Of a stretch of DNA of 64,000 nt, positions 1-9,700 are shown one piece after another; the stretch's first letter is position 1, and each line of letters starts with the position of its first letter. Below the pieces are notes generated by a model. That model was not told where the DNA came from and searched no databases. It worked only from the letters and a program-made list of their open reading frames with translations. The stretch comes from Candidatus Nitricoxidivorans perseverans. GTDB taxonomy: Bacteria; Pseudomonadota; Gammaproteobacteria; Burkholderiales; Rhodocyclaceae. The position numbers were made by a program, and so were the translations under genes. The stretch covers positions 2,296,282-2,360,281 of the forward strand of contig CP107246.1 of assembly GCA_030246985.1 (NCBI GenBank). Direction: 5' to 3'.

Positions 1-91
1 ATTGCTTGAGAGCGTTGAATAATCCGTGCTAGCCCAGACGGGTTGAAGTTGGTGATGTTTCTTTCCTGTTACTTTGTGAAGGAGGTTCAAC

Positions 92-688
92 ATGGCTGAA
101 GAGAAGAAAGCCAAGAAGCCCGCTGCCAAGAAGGCCGCTCCGGCGAAGAAGCCCGCTGCCAAGAAGGCCGCTCCGGCGAAGAAGCCCGCTGCCAAGAAGG
201 CCGCTCCGGCGAAGAAGCCCGCTGCCAAGAAGGCCGCTCCGGCGAAGAAGCCCGCTGCCAAGAAGGCCGCTCCGGCGAAGAAGCCCGCTGCCAAGAAGGC
301 TGCTCCGGCGAAGAAGCCCGCTGCCAAGAAGGCTGCTCCGGCGAAGAAGCCCGCTGCCAAGAAGGCTGCTCCGGCGAAGAAGCCCGCTGCCAAGAAGGCC
401 GCTCCGGCGAAGAAGCCCGTTGCCAAGAAGGCTGCTCCGGCGAAGAAGCCCGCTGCCAAGAAGGCTGCTCCGGCGAAGAAGCCCGTTGCCAAGAAGGCTG
501 CTCCGGCGAAGAAGCCCGTTGCCAAGAAGGCCGCTCCGGCGAAGAAGCCCGTTGCCAAGAAGGCTGCTCCGGCGAAGAAGCCCGCTGCTGCTCCGGCAAC
601 GCCTTCCACCGCTGCGACGCCCGGAATCAAATCCTCACTGAATCCGGCGGCGGCTTGGCCGTTTCCTACCGGCTCCCGCCCATCCTGA
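92..688 (+). CDS. Histone H1-like Lys/Ala/Pro-repeat protein
   Basis: A 198-residue, extremely basic protein built almost wholly from an 11-residue unit KKPAAKKAAPA. After a 7-residue start (MAEEKKA) come 14 complete units, then a short non-repetitive tail of about 37 residues rich in Ala, Pro and Ser. Such composition is typical of bacterial H1-like DNA-binding proteins and AlgP/PhaF-type tails, which bind DNA non-specifically through lysines; nucleoid binding is inferred from composition. No folded domain is visible. A good ribosome binding site (AAGGAGG, about 80-86) precedes the ATG. A strong terminator follows, so the gene is probably monocistronic. Repeat number can vary between strains, so length comparison is not informative. 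Confidence 0.85.
   Translation: MAEEKKAKKPAAKKAAPAKKPAAKKAAPAKKPAAKKAAPAKKPAAKKAAPAKKPAAKKAAPAKKPAAKKAAPAKKPAAKKAAPAKKPAAKKAAPAKKPAAKKAAPAKKPVAKKAAPAKKPAAKKAAPAKKPVAKKAAPAKKPVAKKAAPAKKPVAKKAAPAKKPAAAPATPSTAATPGIKSSLNPAAAWPFPTGSRPS
113..574 (+). repeat. 14 tandem 33-bp units inside the H1-like gene
   Basis: Fourteen in-frame copies of a 33-bp unit, each encoding KKPAAKKAAPA. Units 10, 12, 13 and 14 carry GTT (Val) instead of GCT (Ala) at the fourth codon. Other differences are mainly synonymous GCC/GCT changes. The near identity suggests recent expansion by slippage or recombination. Confidence 0.95.
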
Positions 689-738
689 CTGTCGGGCTGA
701 TGGTGCGGGCGGCTGCCAGCTGCTCGCCCTGGGTTCCC

Positions 739-779
739 AAAGGGCGTAGTGATCGCACATCACTACGCCCTTTATTTGT
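739..779 (+). terminator. Intrinsic terminator after the H1-like gene
   Basis: A perfect 15-bp stem (739-753 pairing with 759-773) with a 5-base loop, followed by a T-rich run (TTTATTTGTT). It lies about 50 bases past the H1-like stop codon. The stem starts with AAA on the plus strand, so it could also work weakly on the other strand. The rest of 689-898 holds no gene; a TAGAAT at 865-870 could be a -10 element for the next gene, but I see no convincing -35. Confidence 0.9.
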
Positions 780-898
780 TCAAGCCGCGTTTTCGCCATC
801 GCAAGCTCGAACGGCTCCCGCTTGATGCCCGTTGCCGGGCGGGATGGCACTCTCCCGTTTCAGGTAGAATTTCTGCCCTTCCCTAGGCGGTACGGGGC

Positions 899-3800
899 GT
901 GCACGAAGCAAGAAGCGATATGGATATGAACCAGTTTCTAGGTTTGGGCGAACATTATGAGGACGCGCAAAAAAATCGCGAACGCCTCCAGCTCTACATC
1001 AACTTGAAACTGTCCTCCTCCGGCCAGCCGGCTTTCATGAATGGCAACAGCGGCGAGTTTCTTGCGGTTGCCAGCGATTTGCTGAAGAGCTATCGGGAAC
1101 GCTCTCGACTCCTCTCCGGCTACCTCTGCCCATCTGACCGGCGCATCCAGGATTTTCTCGACGGCTATTTGGCGGATTGCGCCGAAGGTGGCGTGCCGCG
1201 CCTACCGGAGAGCACGCTGATTCTCGACCGCCATGGCGTGGCGCGCGAGTTGTCGCTGCCGGCGGGCGGTGACGAATACCGGAACGAATACGTCAGCAGT
1301 TACCGCGTGCGCAACGGCGTGTTGCACAATCCGGCCAGCGATCGCCGCACCACCGAAGGGTCGTTCCATGTGGCGGAGGGCGGTCCGCCCATACCGGGAG
1401 ACAAGAAGGCCGTTCCCCGGCTCGCTTTTGCCCGCCTTTTGCGCGAGGCGCTCAACCCGCCGGAGCATCTGCTCGGATTGCCGTTCACCAAGGGACAACC
1501 GAAGGAGGCGAACATGTTCGTCTCGCTCCTGCTGCGACCGGTGGTGTGCCCGGAAATTCCCGGCTTCGAGCCGGAGAAGAGCATGGAGATTCGCCTCTTC
1601 GCCCCCGGTAGTCTGGTCAGCAACCTGGATTTCGTCGAGAGCATTTTCGGCAATGGCGGCAACCCGGTGCTGCCTTCCCACGATGCCGGTCTTGATGTGG
1701 ATCACTGGTCCGGACACAGCGGTTGCGTGATCCTGGCGCCGCATTTGACCCGGTTCCGAAAGAAGGAACTGGGCCTGCCACACCGGGATCAGGCGACGCC
1801 GCGCCAGCAGGCGGATGGAATGTGCTGGAGCGAGGAGGACGAGCCATACAACGACGGCGCCCCCTTCAAGATCACCGCCCGCGATGAGCGCGGGGTGATC
1901 GTCACGCTTATCGCGGACAATTATTTCGGCTATTGCAAGAAGGAAGTCAAAACCCAGATCAGCTATGCCGCCAATCTCTTCGGCCTGGCCGAGGAGGAGC
2001 ATGCGGGCGGCGCACTGGCCTTCCCGCGCTACAACCTCGGCGAGGAATTCGACGAAAACAGCCTGTCCCATGTTCCCGGGTACAGCTTCGAGGACACCGT
2101 GGCCCGCTTCGGCGATTTGATGCATGTCCAGCCCGAGGGCTATGGCATCGACCGGCGTTATCCGGAAGTCGTCTATCTGCCACAGGATGTGCGCATCGAC
2201 CTGCCCAGCCAGACGATTTCCTGGATGAAGGACGGCGAAAATCGCACCCTCAAGCTGAGGCCGGACAAAATCTACATTCGACCGAGCGGCTACAAGATCG
2301 TCATGCAGAAGCATCCCAGCGCCCCTTCCTGGCGCCTGGTGGGGACGGAGGCTGAGGGCACCTTCTGCCATAAGCCCTGCACGGTTTCCGGCGGCGGCAA
2401 GTCCGAGATATCGAAATCGCTCAACGATGCGGTGATCAGCGGCCCGCTGTTCGTGGCCAACCTTGAAAATGATCTGGACATGGTCGAGGAGATTTTCGAG
2501 CGCGACACCACTGGCCGCTTCCGTCCCGGCTTCGAGCACGAGGACCGCGACGTCTCGCGCAAGCTGCTCTCCATGGAGCGCAGCCTGGGTTCGGTGATCA
2601 AGATGCTGACGCCCGCCCCGTTTTACACCGACGAGTACAACGCCTGGCTGGAGGGCATTCCCGATCGCATCCTGGCGCTGGTCTTCATCATCAAACGCAT
2701 GTATCACGCCGAATGGGGCGGCGACTGGCGCAAGCAGCTTTCCACCGACTTCGTCAATGGCCGTCCCGGGCATGAACTGAAGCTCGGCGACCGCAAGCTG
2801 GTCGGCTCCTACCTGCGCGTGGGCTTCGCCGAAAACGGCGCATGGCGCGTCTTCAAGCTGCGCCAGGATTTCATCGCCGCCGACAAGGCGCAGATGGAGG
2901 ACGACATCAGCGCCTCAGTGGTGGTGCCGGCAGAAGCCTTGCCCAACCGCTCGCCGAAGAACGCCGCCGATTCGCCATCCGTCAAGCTGGTTCGAAACTG
3001 CGAGTACCGCTTCTTCCAGCGCCCCGACGAGGCCATCCATCGCGGTTTCGACAGGCAGACCGAGCACGACATGGCGCAGCGCGACAACTTCTTCGCCAAT
3101 TATGAACCGCTCGAAGGGGCGTCCCTCGCCGACATCGTCGACGACGTGGTGGGGTTCGACGCGTTCACAGAGCCGATGAGGGCCAACTTGCGCGCCGCGC
3201 ATGAATGCGGCGAAATCGTGGTTTCGTCGGCGCATCCGCGCCTGATCGACGGCAAACCGAGCAAGAATCCACGCTACCTGCAATTGCGCTCGGACCTCGC
3301 CAAGCCGGTGGCGCGCCATGTCGCCGAAGTCGGCGCGCGGTTCAGGCGCCGAGTTCCCCTTCACGAACCGTTGTGCGAACCGGTCAACGCCGTGCTGGTC
3401 GGCCGCCGCAACAATCCGCCCGATCACGGCATTCGTCCGCTCGCGGTATACAACCCGATCCACTACCAGGAACTGCCCGAACTCTTCATGGATTTCGTGT
3501 GCAGCCTCACCGGAAAATCGCCCTCGACCACCGGCGCGGGCAGCGAAGGCGCGCTCACCAAGGGGCCGTTCAACGCCCTGCGCCCGACTGCCGACCTCAA
3601 CAACGCCCTGGTGTCCTACATCCTCACCGGCCACGCCGGCTTCTCCACCGCCGCCGGATGGATCGGCCCGAAATTCCGCTTCGACCACGACATCAGCCTG
3701 CTCGTGCCGGAATTGTGGTCGCGCCTGAGCGTGCAGGAGCGCGATCCGAACTGGCTGATCGGCAACGGCTACCTGGAAAAGGTCGAGGATTTCCATTACC

Positions 3801-4387
3801 GGGGTCGCCTGATCCGGGCCAGCCGCCTGGGCTACCGCATCACCGATCGCTTCGTCCATGGCGTCATGGGCAAGATATTCGATGCTCCGCGTGCCGTGTT
3901 CGGGCAGAAAATCCTCCGCCCGGAAACCCAGGACATGGCGGTATTCGTCAATGGCGTGGACAACATCACCGAAACGCAGCAGAGGGTAGCGGCGCGCTAT
4001 CTGGCGGACGGCAGCATCGAGGAGCTTTGCCCGCCCCTCAAGGCGTTGCTGACCATCATGGCGAGCGGCGACTATCAGGGGAAAGATGCGCACGACCCGG
4101 AAATCCGCGCCATGTTCACGCGTGAAGCCCTGCTTGCCTCGGACTGGTATCGAGAGCGTCTGGAAACCAAGCAGGAGCGCGATATTGCGCTGTGGAAGCG
4201 CCATATCGCCTATCTCGATGCCTACGTCACGCGCGCCAGCCATCAGGATGTGGTGGCGCGGCTTGACCTCCATGACCGCCTCGCCCGAGCCCGGGCCAAG
4301 CTGGACCGGGTGACAAGCAGGGAATATCTGCGTAGCCTGCAAGGCACCATCGGTGCCGATCCGATGCGGCCGGCGCGATCCGGCTAG
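899..4387 (+). CDS. Diphosphate-dependent phosphoenolpyruvate carboxykinase
   Basis: A 1162-residue protein of the PPi-type PEP carboxykinase family (EC 4.1.1.38) known from Propionibacterium and Entamoeba, which interconverts oxaloacetate plus diphosphate with PEP, phosphate and CO2. The size matches that family (about 1100-1170) and is double that of ATP or GTP PEPCKs. Family-typical stretches include CPSDRRIQDFLD near the N-terminus, ADNYFGYCKKEVKTQIS (about 340-356), a glycine-rich SGGGKSEISKS (497-507) that resembles the kinase loop of PEPCKs, and TGKSPSTTGAGSEGALTKGP (about 870-889). The GTG at 899 has AGGCGG 8 bases upstream; an in-frame ATG at 920 is an alternative. Pyruvate carboxylase lies 2.4 kb downstream, which fits a role around the PEP-pyruvate-oxaloacetate node. 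The direction of the reaction in vivo cannot be read from sequence. Confidence 0.85.
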   Translation: MHEARSDMDMNQFLGLGEHYEDAQKNRERLQLYINLKLSSSGQPAFMNGNSGEFLAVASDLLKSYRERSRLLSGYLCPSDRRIQDFLDGYLADCAEGGVPRLPESTLILDRHGVARELSLPAGGDEYRNEYVSSYRVRNGVLHNPASDRRTTEGSFHVAEGGPPIPGDKKAVPRLAFARLLREALNPPEHLLGLPFTKGQPKEANMFVSLLLRPVVCPEIPGFEPEKSMEIRLFAPGSLVSNLDFVESIFGNGGNPVLPSHDAGLDVDHWSGHSGCVILAPHLTRFRKKELGLPHRDQATPRQQADGMCWSEEDEPYNDGAPFKITARDERGVIVTLIADNYFGYCKKEVKTQISYAANLFGLAEEEHAGGALAFPRYNLGEEFDENSLSHVPGYSFEDTVARFGDLMHVQPEGYGIDRRYPEVVYLPQDVRIDLPSQTISWMKDGENRTLKLRPDKIYIRPSGYKIVMQKHPSAPSWRLVGTEAEGTFCHKPCTVSGGGKSEISKSLNDAVISGPLFVANLENDLDMVEEIFERDTTGRFRPGFEHEDRDVSRKLLSMERSLGSVIKMLTPAPFYTDEYNAWLEGIPDRILALVFIIKRMYHAEWGGDWRKQLSTDFVNGRPGHELKLGDRKLVGSYLRVGFAENGAWRVFKLRQDFIAADKAQMEDDISASVVVPAEALPNRSPKNAADSPSVKLVRNCEYRFFQRPDEAIHRGFDRQTEHDMAQRDNFFANYEPLEGASLADIVDDVVGFDAFTEPMRANLRAAHECGEIVVSSAHPRLIDGKPSKNPRYLQLRSDLAKPVARHVAEVGARFRRRVPLHEPLCEPVNAVLVGRRNNPPDHGIRPLAVYNPIHYQELPELFMDFVCSLTGKSPSTTGAGSEGALTKGPFNALRPTADLNNALVSYILTGHAGFSTAAGWIGPKFRFDHDISLLVPELWSRLSVQERDPNWLIGNGYLEKVEDFHYRGRLIRASRLGYRITDRFVHGVMGKIFDAPRAVFGQKILRPETQDMAVFVNGVDNITETQQRVAARYLADGSIEELCPPLKALLTIMASGDYQGKDAHDPEIRAMFTREALLASDWYRERLETKQERDIALWKRHIAYLDAYVTRASHQDVVARLDLHDRLARARAKLDRVTSREYLRSLQGTIGADPMRPARSG

Positions 4388-4432
4388 CCGCGACTTCACC
4401 GACTCAAGGGCTGATATTCACGCGCACGAGCG

Positions 4433-5590
4433 ATGCATCCGCCTGACACAAGAACCGCCCTGATCCTTGCCGGCGGCGGCGCTCGCGCCGCCTATCAGGT
4501 GGGCGTCCTGGCGGCCGTGCGCGAACTCCTGTCGGACTCGAAGCGGAACCCATTCCCGATCCTCTGCGGCAGTTCATCCGGCGCCATCAACGCGGCCATC
4601 ATGGCGGTTCGTGCCGAGGATTTCGGCTCGGGCGTCGATTTTTTGCACGAGATCTGGGCCAATTTCCGCGCCGGAGACGTCTATCGCGCCGATCCGCTGG
4701 GCATCGGTCTGTCCGGGATCCGCTGGCTGAGCGCGCTGGCGCTGGGCGGACTCTTCAGACGGAGTCCGCGTTCGTTCCTCGACAACGCGCCGCTGCGGCG
4801 GCTGCTGGTCAGGGCGGTCCCGTTCGACCGCATCGGGCAGGCCGTCGCCCACCGCGCCCTCCATGCGCTCAGCATTACCTGTTCCGGCTACAATTCCGGA
4901 CAGAGCGTCACCTTTTTCGAGGGACGGGCGGACCTGGAACCCTGGAACCTCAGCCAGCGCGTCGGCGCCCATGTCAAGCTGGGTGTCGATCACCTGATGG
5001 CCTCCGCCGCGCTCCCCTTTGTTTTCCCCGCCGTCAAGCTGAACCGGGAGTGGTTCGGCGATGGCTCCATGCGGCAGCTCGCCCCCGTCTCCCCGGCCAT
5101 CCGTCTTGGCGCCGACCGCATCATGGTCATCGGCACCGGCAGCCTGGCCGCCGAAAGCGAGTTGCGGCCGCACGGCGATCGTTATCCGTCGCTGGCGCAG
5201 ATCGCCGGCCATGCCCTGTCGAGCATCTTTCTCGACAGCCTGACCATGGACCTGGAGCACATGGCCCGCATCAACCACGCGCTCTCCGTGATTCCGGAAG
5301 AGGTTCGCCGGCAGAGCGGCCTGCCCCTGCGGCCCGTCGATGTGCTGGTGATTTCCCCCTCGGAACGGCTGGACCACCTGGCGGCCCGCCACGTCAGGGC
5401 ACTGCCGTGGGCGATGCGTCTGTTGATGCGCGGCGTCGGCGCCATGAGCCGGAACGGCGGCGCGCTGGCCAGCTACCTGCTTTTCGAGAAGCCCTACACC
5501 CGGGCATTGATCGACCTGGGCTACCGGGATACCCTGGCCCGCAGGGACGAGGTTGCGGCCTTTCTCGGCGCAAGTCCCCATTTGGCATGA
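4433..5590 (+). CDS. Patatin-like phospholipase
   Basis: A 385-residue patatin-family acyl hydrolase. The oxyanion-hole loop GGGARAAYQVG is at 14-24, the nucleophile elbow GSSSG at 46-50 puts the catalytic serine at 48, and the DG of the Ser-Asp dyad is at 210-211 (FGDGS). There is no signal peptide, so it is probably cytoplasmic or peripheral to the membrane, acting on phospholipid or other acyl esters. It starts 45 bases after the PEP carboxykinase stop and may share its transcript. The substrate is unknown. Confidence 0.88.
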   Translation: MHPPDTRTALILAGGGARAAYQVGVLAAVRELLSDSKRNPFPILCGSSSGAINAAIMAVRAEDFGSGVDFLHEIWANFRAGDVYRADPLGIGLSGIRWLSALALGGLFRRSPRSFLDNAPLRRLLVRAVPFDRIGQAVAHRALHALSITCSGYNSGQSVTFFEGRADLEPWNLSQRVGAHVKLGVDHLMASAALPFVFPAVKLNREWFGDGSMRQLAPVSPAIRLGADRIMVIGTGSLAAESELRPHGDRYPSLAQIAGHALSSIFLDSLTMDLEHMARINHALSVIPEEVRRQSGLPLRPVDVLVISPSERLDHLAARHVRALPWAMRLLMRGVGAMSRNGGALASYLLFEKPYTRALIDLGYRDTLARRDEVAAFLGASPHLA

Positions 5591-5640
5591 GATGTCCGGT
5601 TTATCCCGTTAATTTATATGCCTTTGTGCCGTTGACATCG

Positions 5641-5671
5641 TTGATCTGGCCGCCTTGCGCGGTGTTACACT
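5641..5671 (+). promoter_or_regulatory. Possible sigma-70 promoter of the pbpG-like gene
   Basis: TTGATC at 5641-5646 and TACACT at 5666-5671 are separated by 19 bases, 28 bases before the start codon. A perfect TTGACA at 5632-5637 is nearby but too far from this -10. Weak call. Confidence 0.3.
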
Positions 5672-5699
5672 ACGCGGCAATCAGGCAGGAGCGTTTTGA

Positions 5700-6647
5700 A
5701 TGAATAGAGCGATCATCGTGCTGCTCGTTTCGCTGGGAGTCGCGTTTGGCCCGGCCGTGAGCGAGGCGCTGGCGGCGTCCCAAAGAAAAAAGATGGTCAT
5801 CGCCGTCGGGAAGAAGCCGGTCAAATCCGTGGCGAGGCACAAGGCTTATGTGCACGCCAATGGCGCCTCCGTGGACGACACCCGCGACCTGATGCTGCGA
5901 TCCTCGTCGGTACTGGTTCAGGACCAAGTCACCGGCGCCGTCCTGTTCGAAAAGAACGCCGACGCCGTGGTCCCCATCGCTTCCCTCACCAAGCTGATGA
6001 CAGCCATGGTGGCTCTCGATGCCAGGCTTCCCCTCGATGAAATGCTGGACATCGGCAAGGATGACGTGGACACCCTCAAGGGCACCCACTCTCGCTTGCG
6101 GGTCGGCGCGATCCTCTCGCGTGAGGAAATGCTGCGCCTGGCGCTGATGTCCTCCGAAAACCGCGCCGCCGCCGCCCTTTCGCGCCACTACCCGGGCGGC
6201 CGCGATGCCTTCGTCGCCGCCATGAACCAGAAGGCCCAGGCGCTGGGGCTGACCGACACGCGCTTCTCCGACTCGACGGGGCTGACGGCCGCCAACGTTT
6301 CCAGCGCCCGCGACCTCACCCGGCTGGTGGATGCCGCGCACCACTATCCCCTGATCCGGGAATTCTCGACTACCGCCGATTACAAGGTGGCCATCGCCGG
6401 CCGGCCGCAGATGTTTCGAAACACCAACAGCCTGGTGAAGAGTGCCGCCTGGGAAATCGGCCTGTCCAAGACCGGCTACATCAGCGAGGCCGGCAAGTGC
6501 CTGGTCATGCAGGCCTGGCTCAACAACAAGCCGATGATCATCGTCCTCCTGGATTCCTGGGGCCGCCTGACACGCATCGGCGACGCCAACCGCATCAAGC
6601 GCTGGGTGGAAAGCGCGGCCCTGCCGCAGTTGCAGACGGCCGGCTGA
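5700..6647 (+). CDS. pbpG: D-alanyl-D-alanine endopeptidase (PBP7 family)
   Basis: A 315-residue low-molecular-mass penicillin-binding protein of the S11 peptidase family, which cuts D-Ala-mDAP cross-links in peptidoglycan. It has an N-terminal signal peptide (about residues 1-25), then the three catalytic motifs: SLTK, SSEN and KTG. The length agrees with E. coli PbpG (about 310). AGGAG precedes the ATG. It stands alone between lipid and carbon-metabolism genes and acts in the periplasm. A DacA-type carboxypeptidase is the alternative, but the short C-terminus without a membrane anchor favours PbpG. Confidence 0.87.
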   Translation: MNRAIIVLLVSLGVAFGPAVSEALAASQRKKMVIAVGKKPVKSVARHKAYVHANGASVDDTRDLMLRSSSVLVQDQVTGAVLFEKNADAVVPIASLTKLMTAMVALDARLPLDEMLDIGKDDVDTLKGTHSRLRVGAILSREEMLRLALMSSENRAAAALSRHYPGGRDAFVAAMNQKAQALGLTDTRFSDSTGLTAANVSSARDLTRLVDAAHHYPLIREFSTTADYKVAIAGRPQMFRNTNSLVKSAAWEIGLSKTGYISEAGKCLVMQAWLNNKPMIIVLLDSWGRLTRIGDANRIKRWVESAALPQLQTAG

Positions 6648-6750
6648 CCATCCGGGAAGACTCCGCCGCATCCGGGCGATGCGGCGCCGGCCGGGAGCCC
6701 CCGAGGCTTCGGCCATCGGAAGATTTCATACCTTCGGGAACCTGACCATC

Positions 6751-9700
6751 ATGAAACAGATCCGCAGCCTCCTGGTCGCCAATCGCAGCGAGATCGCCAT
6801 ACGCATCCTGCGCGCGGCCTCCGAAATGGGCATCCGCACGGTCGCCATCTTTTCCAGCGAGGACCGCTTCGCCTTGCACCGACTGAAAGCAGACGAGTCC
6901 TACCGGGTCGGCGCCGGCAAGAAGCCGATCCAGGCCTATCTCGATATCGACGACATCGTCCGCGTCGCGAAGGAAGCCCGCGTGGACGCCATCCATCCGG
7001 GGTATGGATTCCTGTCGGAGAACCCGGACTTCGCCGAGGCTTGCGAGCGGGCCGGCATCGCCTTCATCGGACCCGACGCGGAAGTCATGCGTCTTCTGGG
7101 CAATAAGGTGTCGGCGCGCGAGCTGGCGCAGAAGGCGGGGGTGCCCGTGATGCCGGCGACCGGCGCGCTGCCGGCCGACCTTGATGAGGTCAAGCGCCAG
7201 GCGGCCGCCATCGGCTATCCGCTGATGCTCAAGGCCAGCTGGGGCGGCGGCGGGCGCGGCATGCGGGTCATCGAGACCGAGGCCGACCTCGCCCCCATGA
7301 TCGAGGTGGCCCGCCGCGAAGCCCTGGCCGCCTTCGGCAACGACGAGGTCTACCTCGAAAAACTGGTGCGCCGCGCCCGCCACATCGAGGTGCAGGTGAT
7401 GGGCGACACCCACGGCAACCTGGTCCATCTGTTCGAGCGCGACTGCTCGGTGCAGCGCCGTAACCAGAAGGTCGTCGAGCGGGCGCCGGCGCCCTACCTG
7501 AGCCATGCGAACCGCGTCGAGCTGTGCGAGTCCGCCCTGCGGCTCGCCCGGGCCGCGAACTACACGCATGCCGGCACGGTCGAGTTCCTGATGGACGCCG
7601 ACACGGGCAGGTTCTACTTCATCGAAGTCAATCCGCGCATCCAGGTCGAGCATACCGTCACCGAGGCGGTGACGGGCGCGGACATCGTCAAGGCCCAGAT
7701 ACGCATTACGGAGGGCGCGCGCATCGGGGACCCCGATTCCTTCGTGCCGCGCCAGGAAGACGTGCGGCTGGCCGGCCACGCCATCCAGTGCCGCGTCACC
7801 ACCGAGGATCCGGAAAACAACTTCACTCCCGATTATGGCCGCATCGGCATGTACCGCAGCGCCGCTGGCTTCGGCATCCGGCTCGACGCCGGCACCGCCT
7901 ACACCGGCGCCGTCATCCTGCCTTACTACGATTCGCTGCTGGTCAAGGTCACCGCCTGGGGTCATACGCCCGACGAGGCCGCCGTCCGCATGGACCGCGC
8001 ACTGCGCGAGTTCCGCATCCGCGGCCTGTCGTCGAACCTGCTATTTCTCGAGAACGTCATCGAGCATCCATTGTTTCGATCGGGCGAGTGCACCACCCGC
8101 TTCATCGACGAGACGCCGGAGCTCTTCAAGCTCAAGAAGCGGCGCGACCGGGCAAGCCGGCTCATGAATTTCCTCGCCGAGGTGACGGTCAACGGCAACC
8201 CGGAGATGAAGGGCCGCGCGCGGCCGGCGCTGCCGATGGCCCAGCCCATCAAGCCCCGGTGCGACCTCTCCGCGCCTCTGCCGCCCGGCACGCGCGACCG
8301 GCTGTTGCAGCTGGGCGCAGCCGGGTTCGCCGACTGGATGAGGAACGAAAAGCGCGTGCTGCTCACCGACACCACGATGCGCGACGCGCACCAGAGCCTG
8401 TTCGCCACGCGCATGCGCACGCATGACATGCTGGAGATAGCGCCCCACTACGCGCGCATGCTGCCTGGCTTGTTTTCGCTCGAGTGCTGGGGCGGCGCGA
8501 CCTTCGATGTGGCCATGCGGTTCCTCAAGGAAGACCCGTGGCAGCGCCTCGCCCAACTACGCGAGGCCGTGCCCAACATCATGCTACAGATGCTGCTGCG
8601 GGCCTCGAACGCCGTGGGCTACACCAATTACGCCGACAACGTCGTGCGCTACTTCGTGCAGCAGGCGGCGAAGGAGGGCATCGACGTCTTCCGCGTCTTC
8701 GACTCGCTGAACTGGGTCGACAACATGCGCGTGGCGATGGACGCCGTGATCGAATCCGGCGCCCTTTGCGAGGCGGCCATCTGCTACACGGGCGATATTT
8801 TCGACAAGGCCCGCCCCAAGTACAACCTCAAGTACTACGTGAATCTCGCCAAGCAGCTGGAGAAGGCCGGCACCCACATCCTGGGCATCAAGGACATGGC
8901 CGGCGTCTGCCGGCCGCGCGCCGCCGCCGAGCTGGTGCGGGTGCTCAAGCAGGAAATCGGCGTGCCGATCCATTTCCATACCCACGATACCAGCGGCATC
9001 AGCGCTGCCTCGGTGCTGGCCGCCGTGGAGGCGGGCGCCGACGCGGTGGACGGCGCGCTCGACGCCATGAGTGGGCTCACCTCCCAGCCGAACCTTGGCT
9101 CGATCGCCGCGGCGCTGGCCGGCTCCGGGCGCGATCCGGGCATGGACCCCGACGCCATGCAGGCGCTGTCCCACTACTGGGAAGGCGTGCGCCGCACCTA
9201 CGCGCCCTTCGAGGCCGACATCCGCTCCGGCACGGCCGACGTCTATCGCCATGAGATGCCCGGCGGCCAATACACCAACCTGCGCGAGCAGGCCCGCGCC
9301 ATCGGCATCGAGCACCGCTGGGCGGACATCTCCAGGGCCTACGCCGACGTGAACCTGCTGTTCGGCGACATCGTCAAGGTCACTCCCACTTCCAAGGTGG
9401 TGGGCGACATGGCGCTGTTCATGGTGGCCAACAACCTGACGCCGGAAGACGTGACGGATCCCGTCCGCGAGATCGCCTTCCCGGATTCCGTGATCTCGCT
9501 GATGAGGGGCGAGCTGGGCTTTCCGCCCGACGGCTTTCCGTCCGCGCTCCAGAAGAAGGTGCTCAAGGGCGCGCCGCCGCTTTCCGGCCGCGCCGGCGAC
9601 TCGATGCCGCCGGTCGACCTGGAAGCCCGGCGCGCGGAAGGCGAGACCGCCGTGGGCCGCAAGCTCACCGACACCGATCTCGCCTCCTACCTCATGTATC

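Noticed and set aside
87-599. Antisense 11-residue repeat frame over the H1-like gene
   Set aside because: Follows automatically from the 33-bp periodicity, since one stop-free unit keeps the whole frame open.
899-4387. ATP- or GTP-dependent PEPCK
   Set aside because: Length about twice theirs, and the motif set is that of the PPi family.
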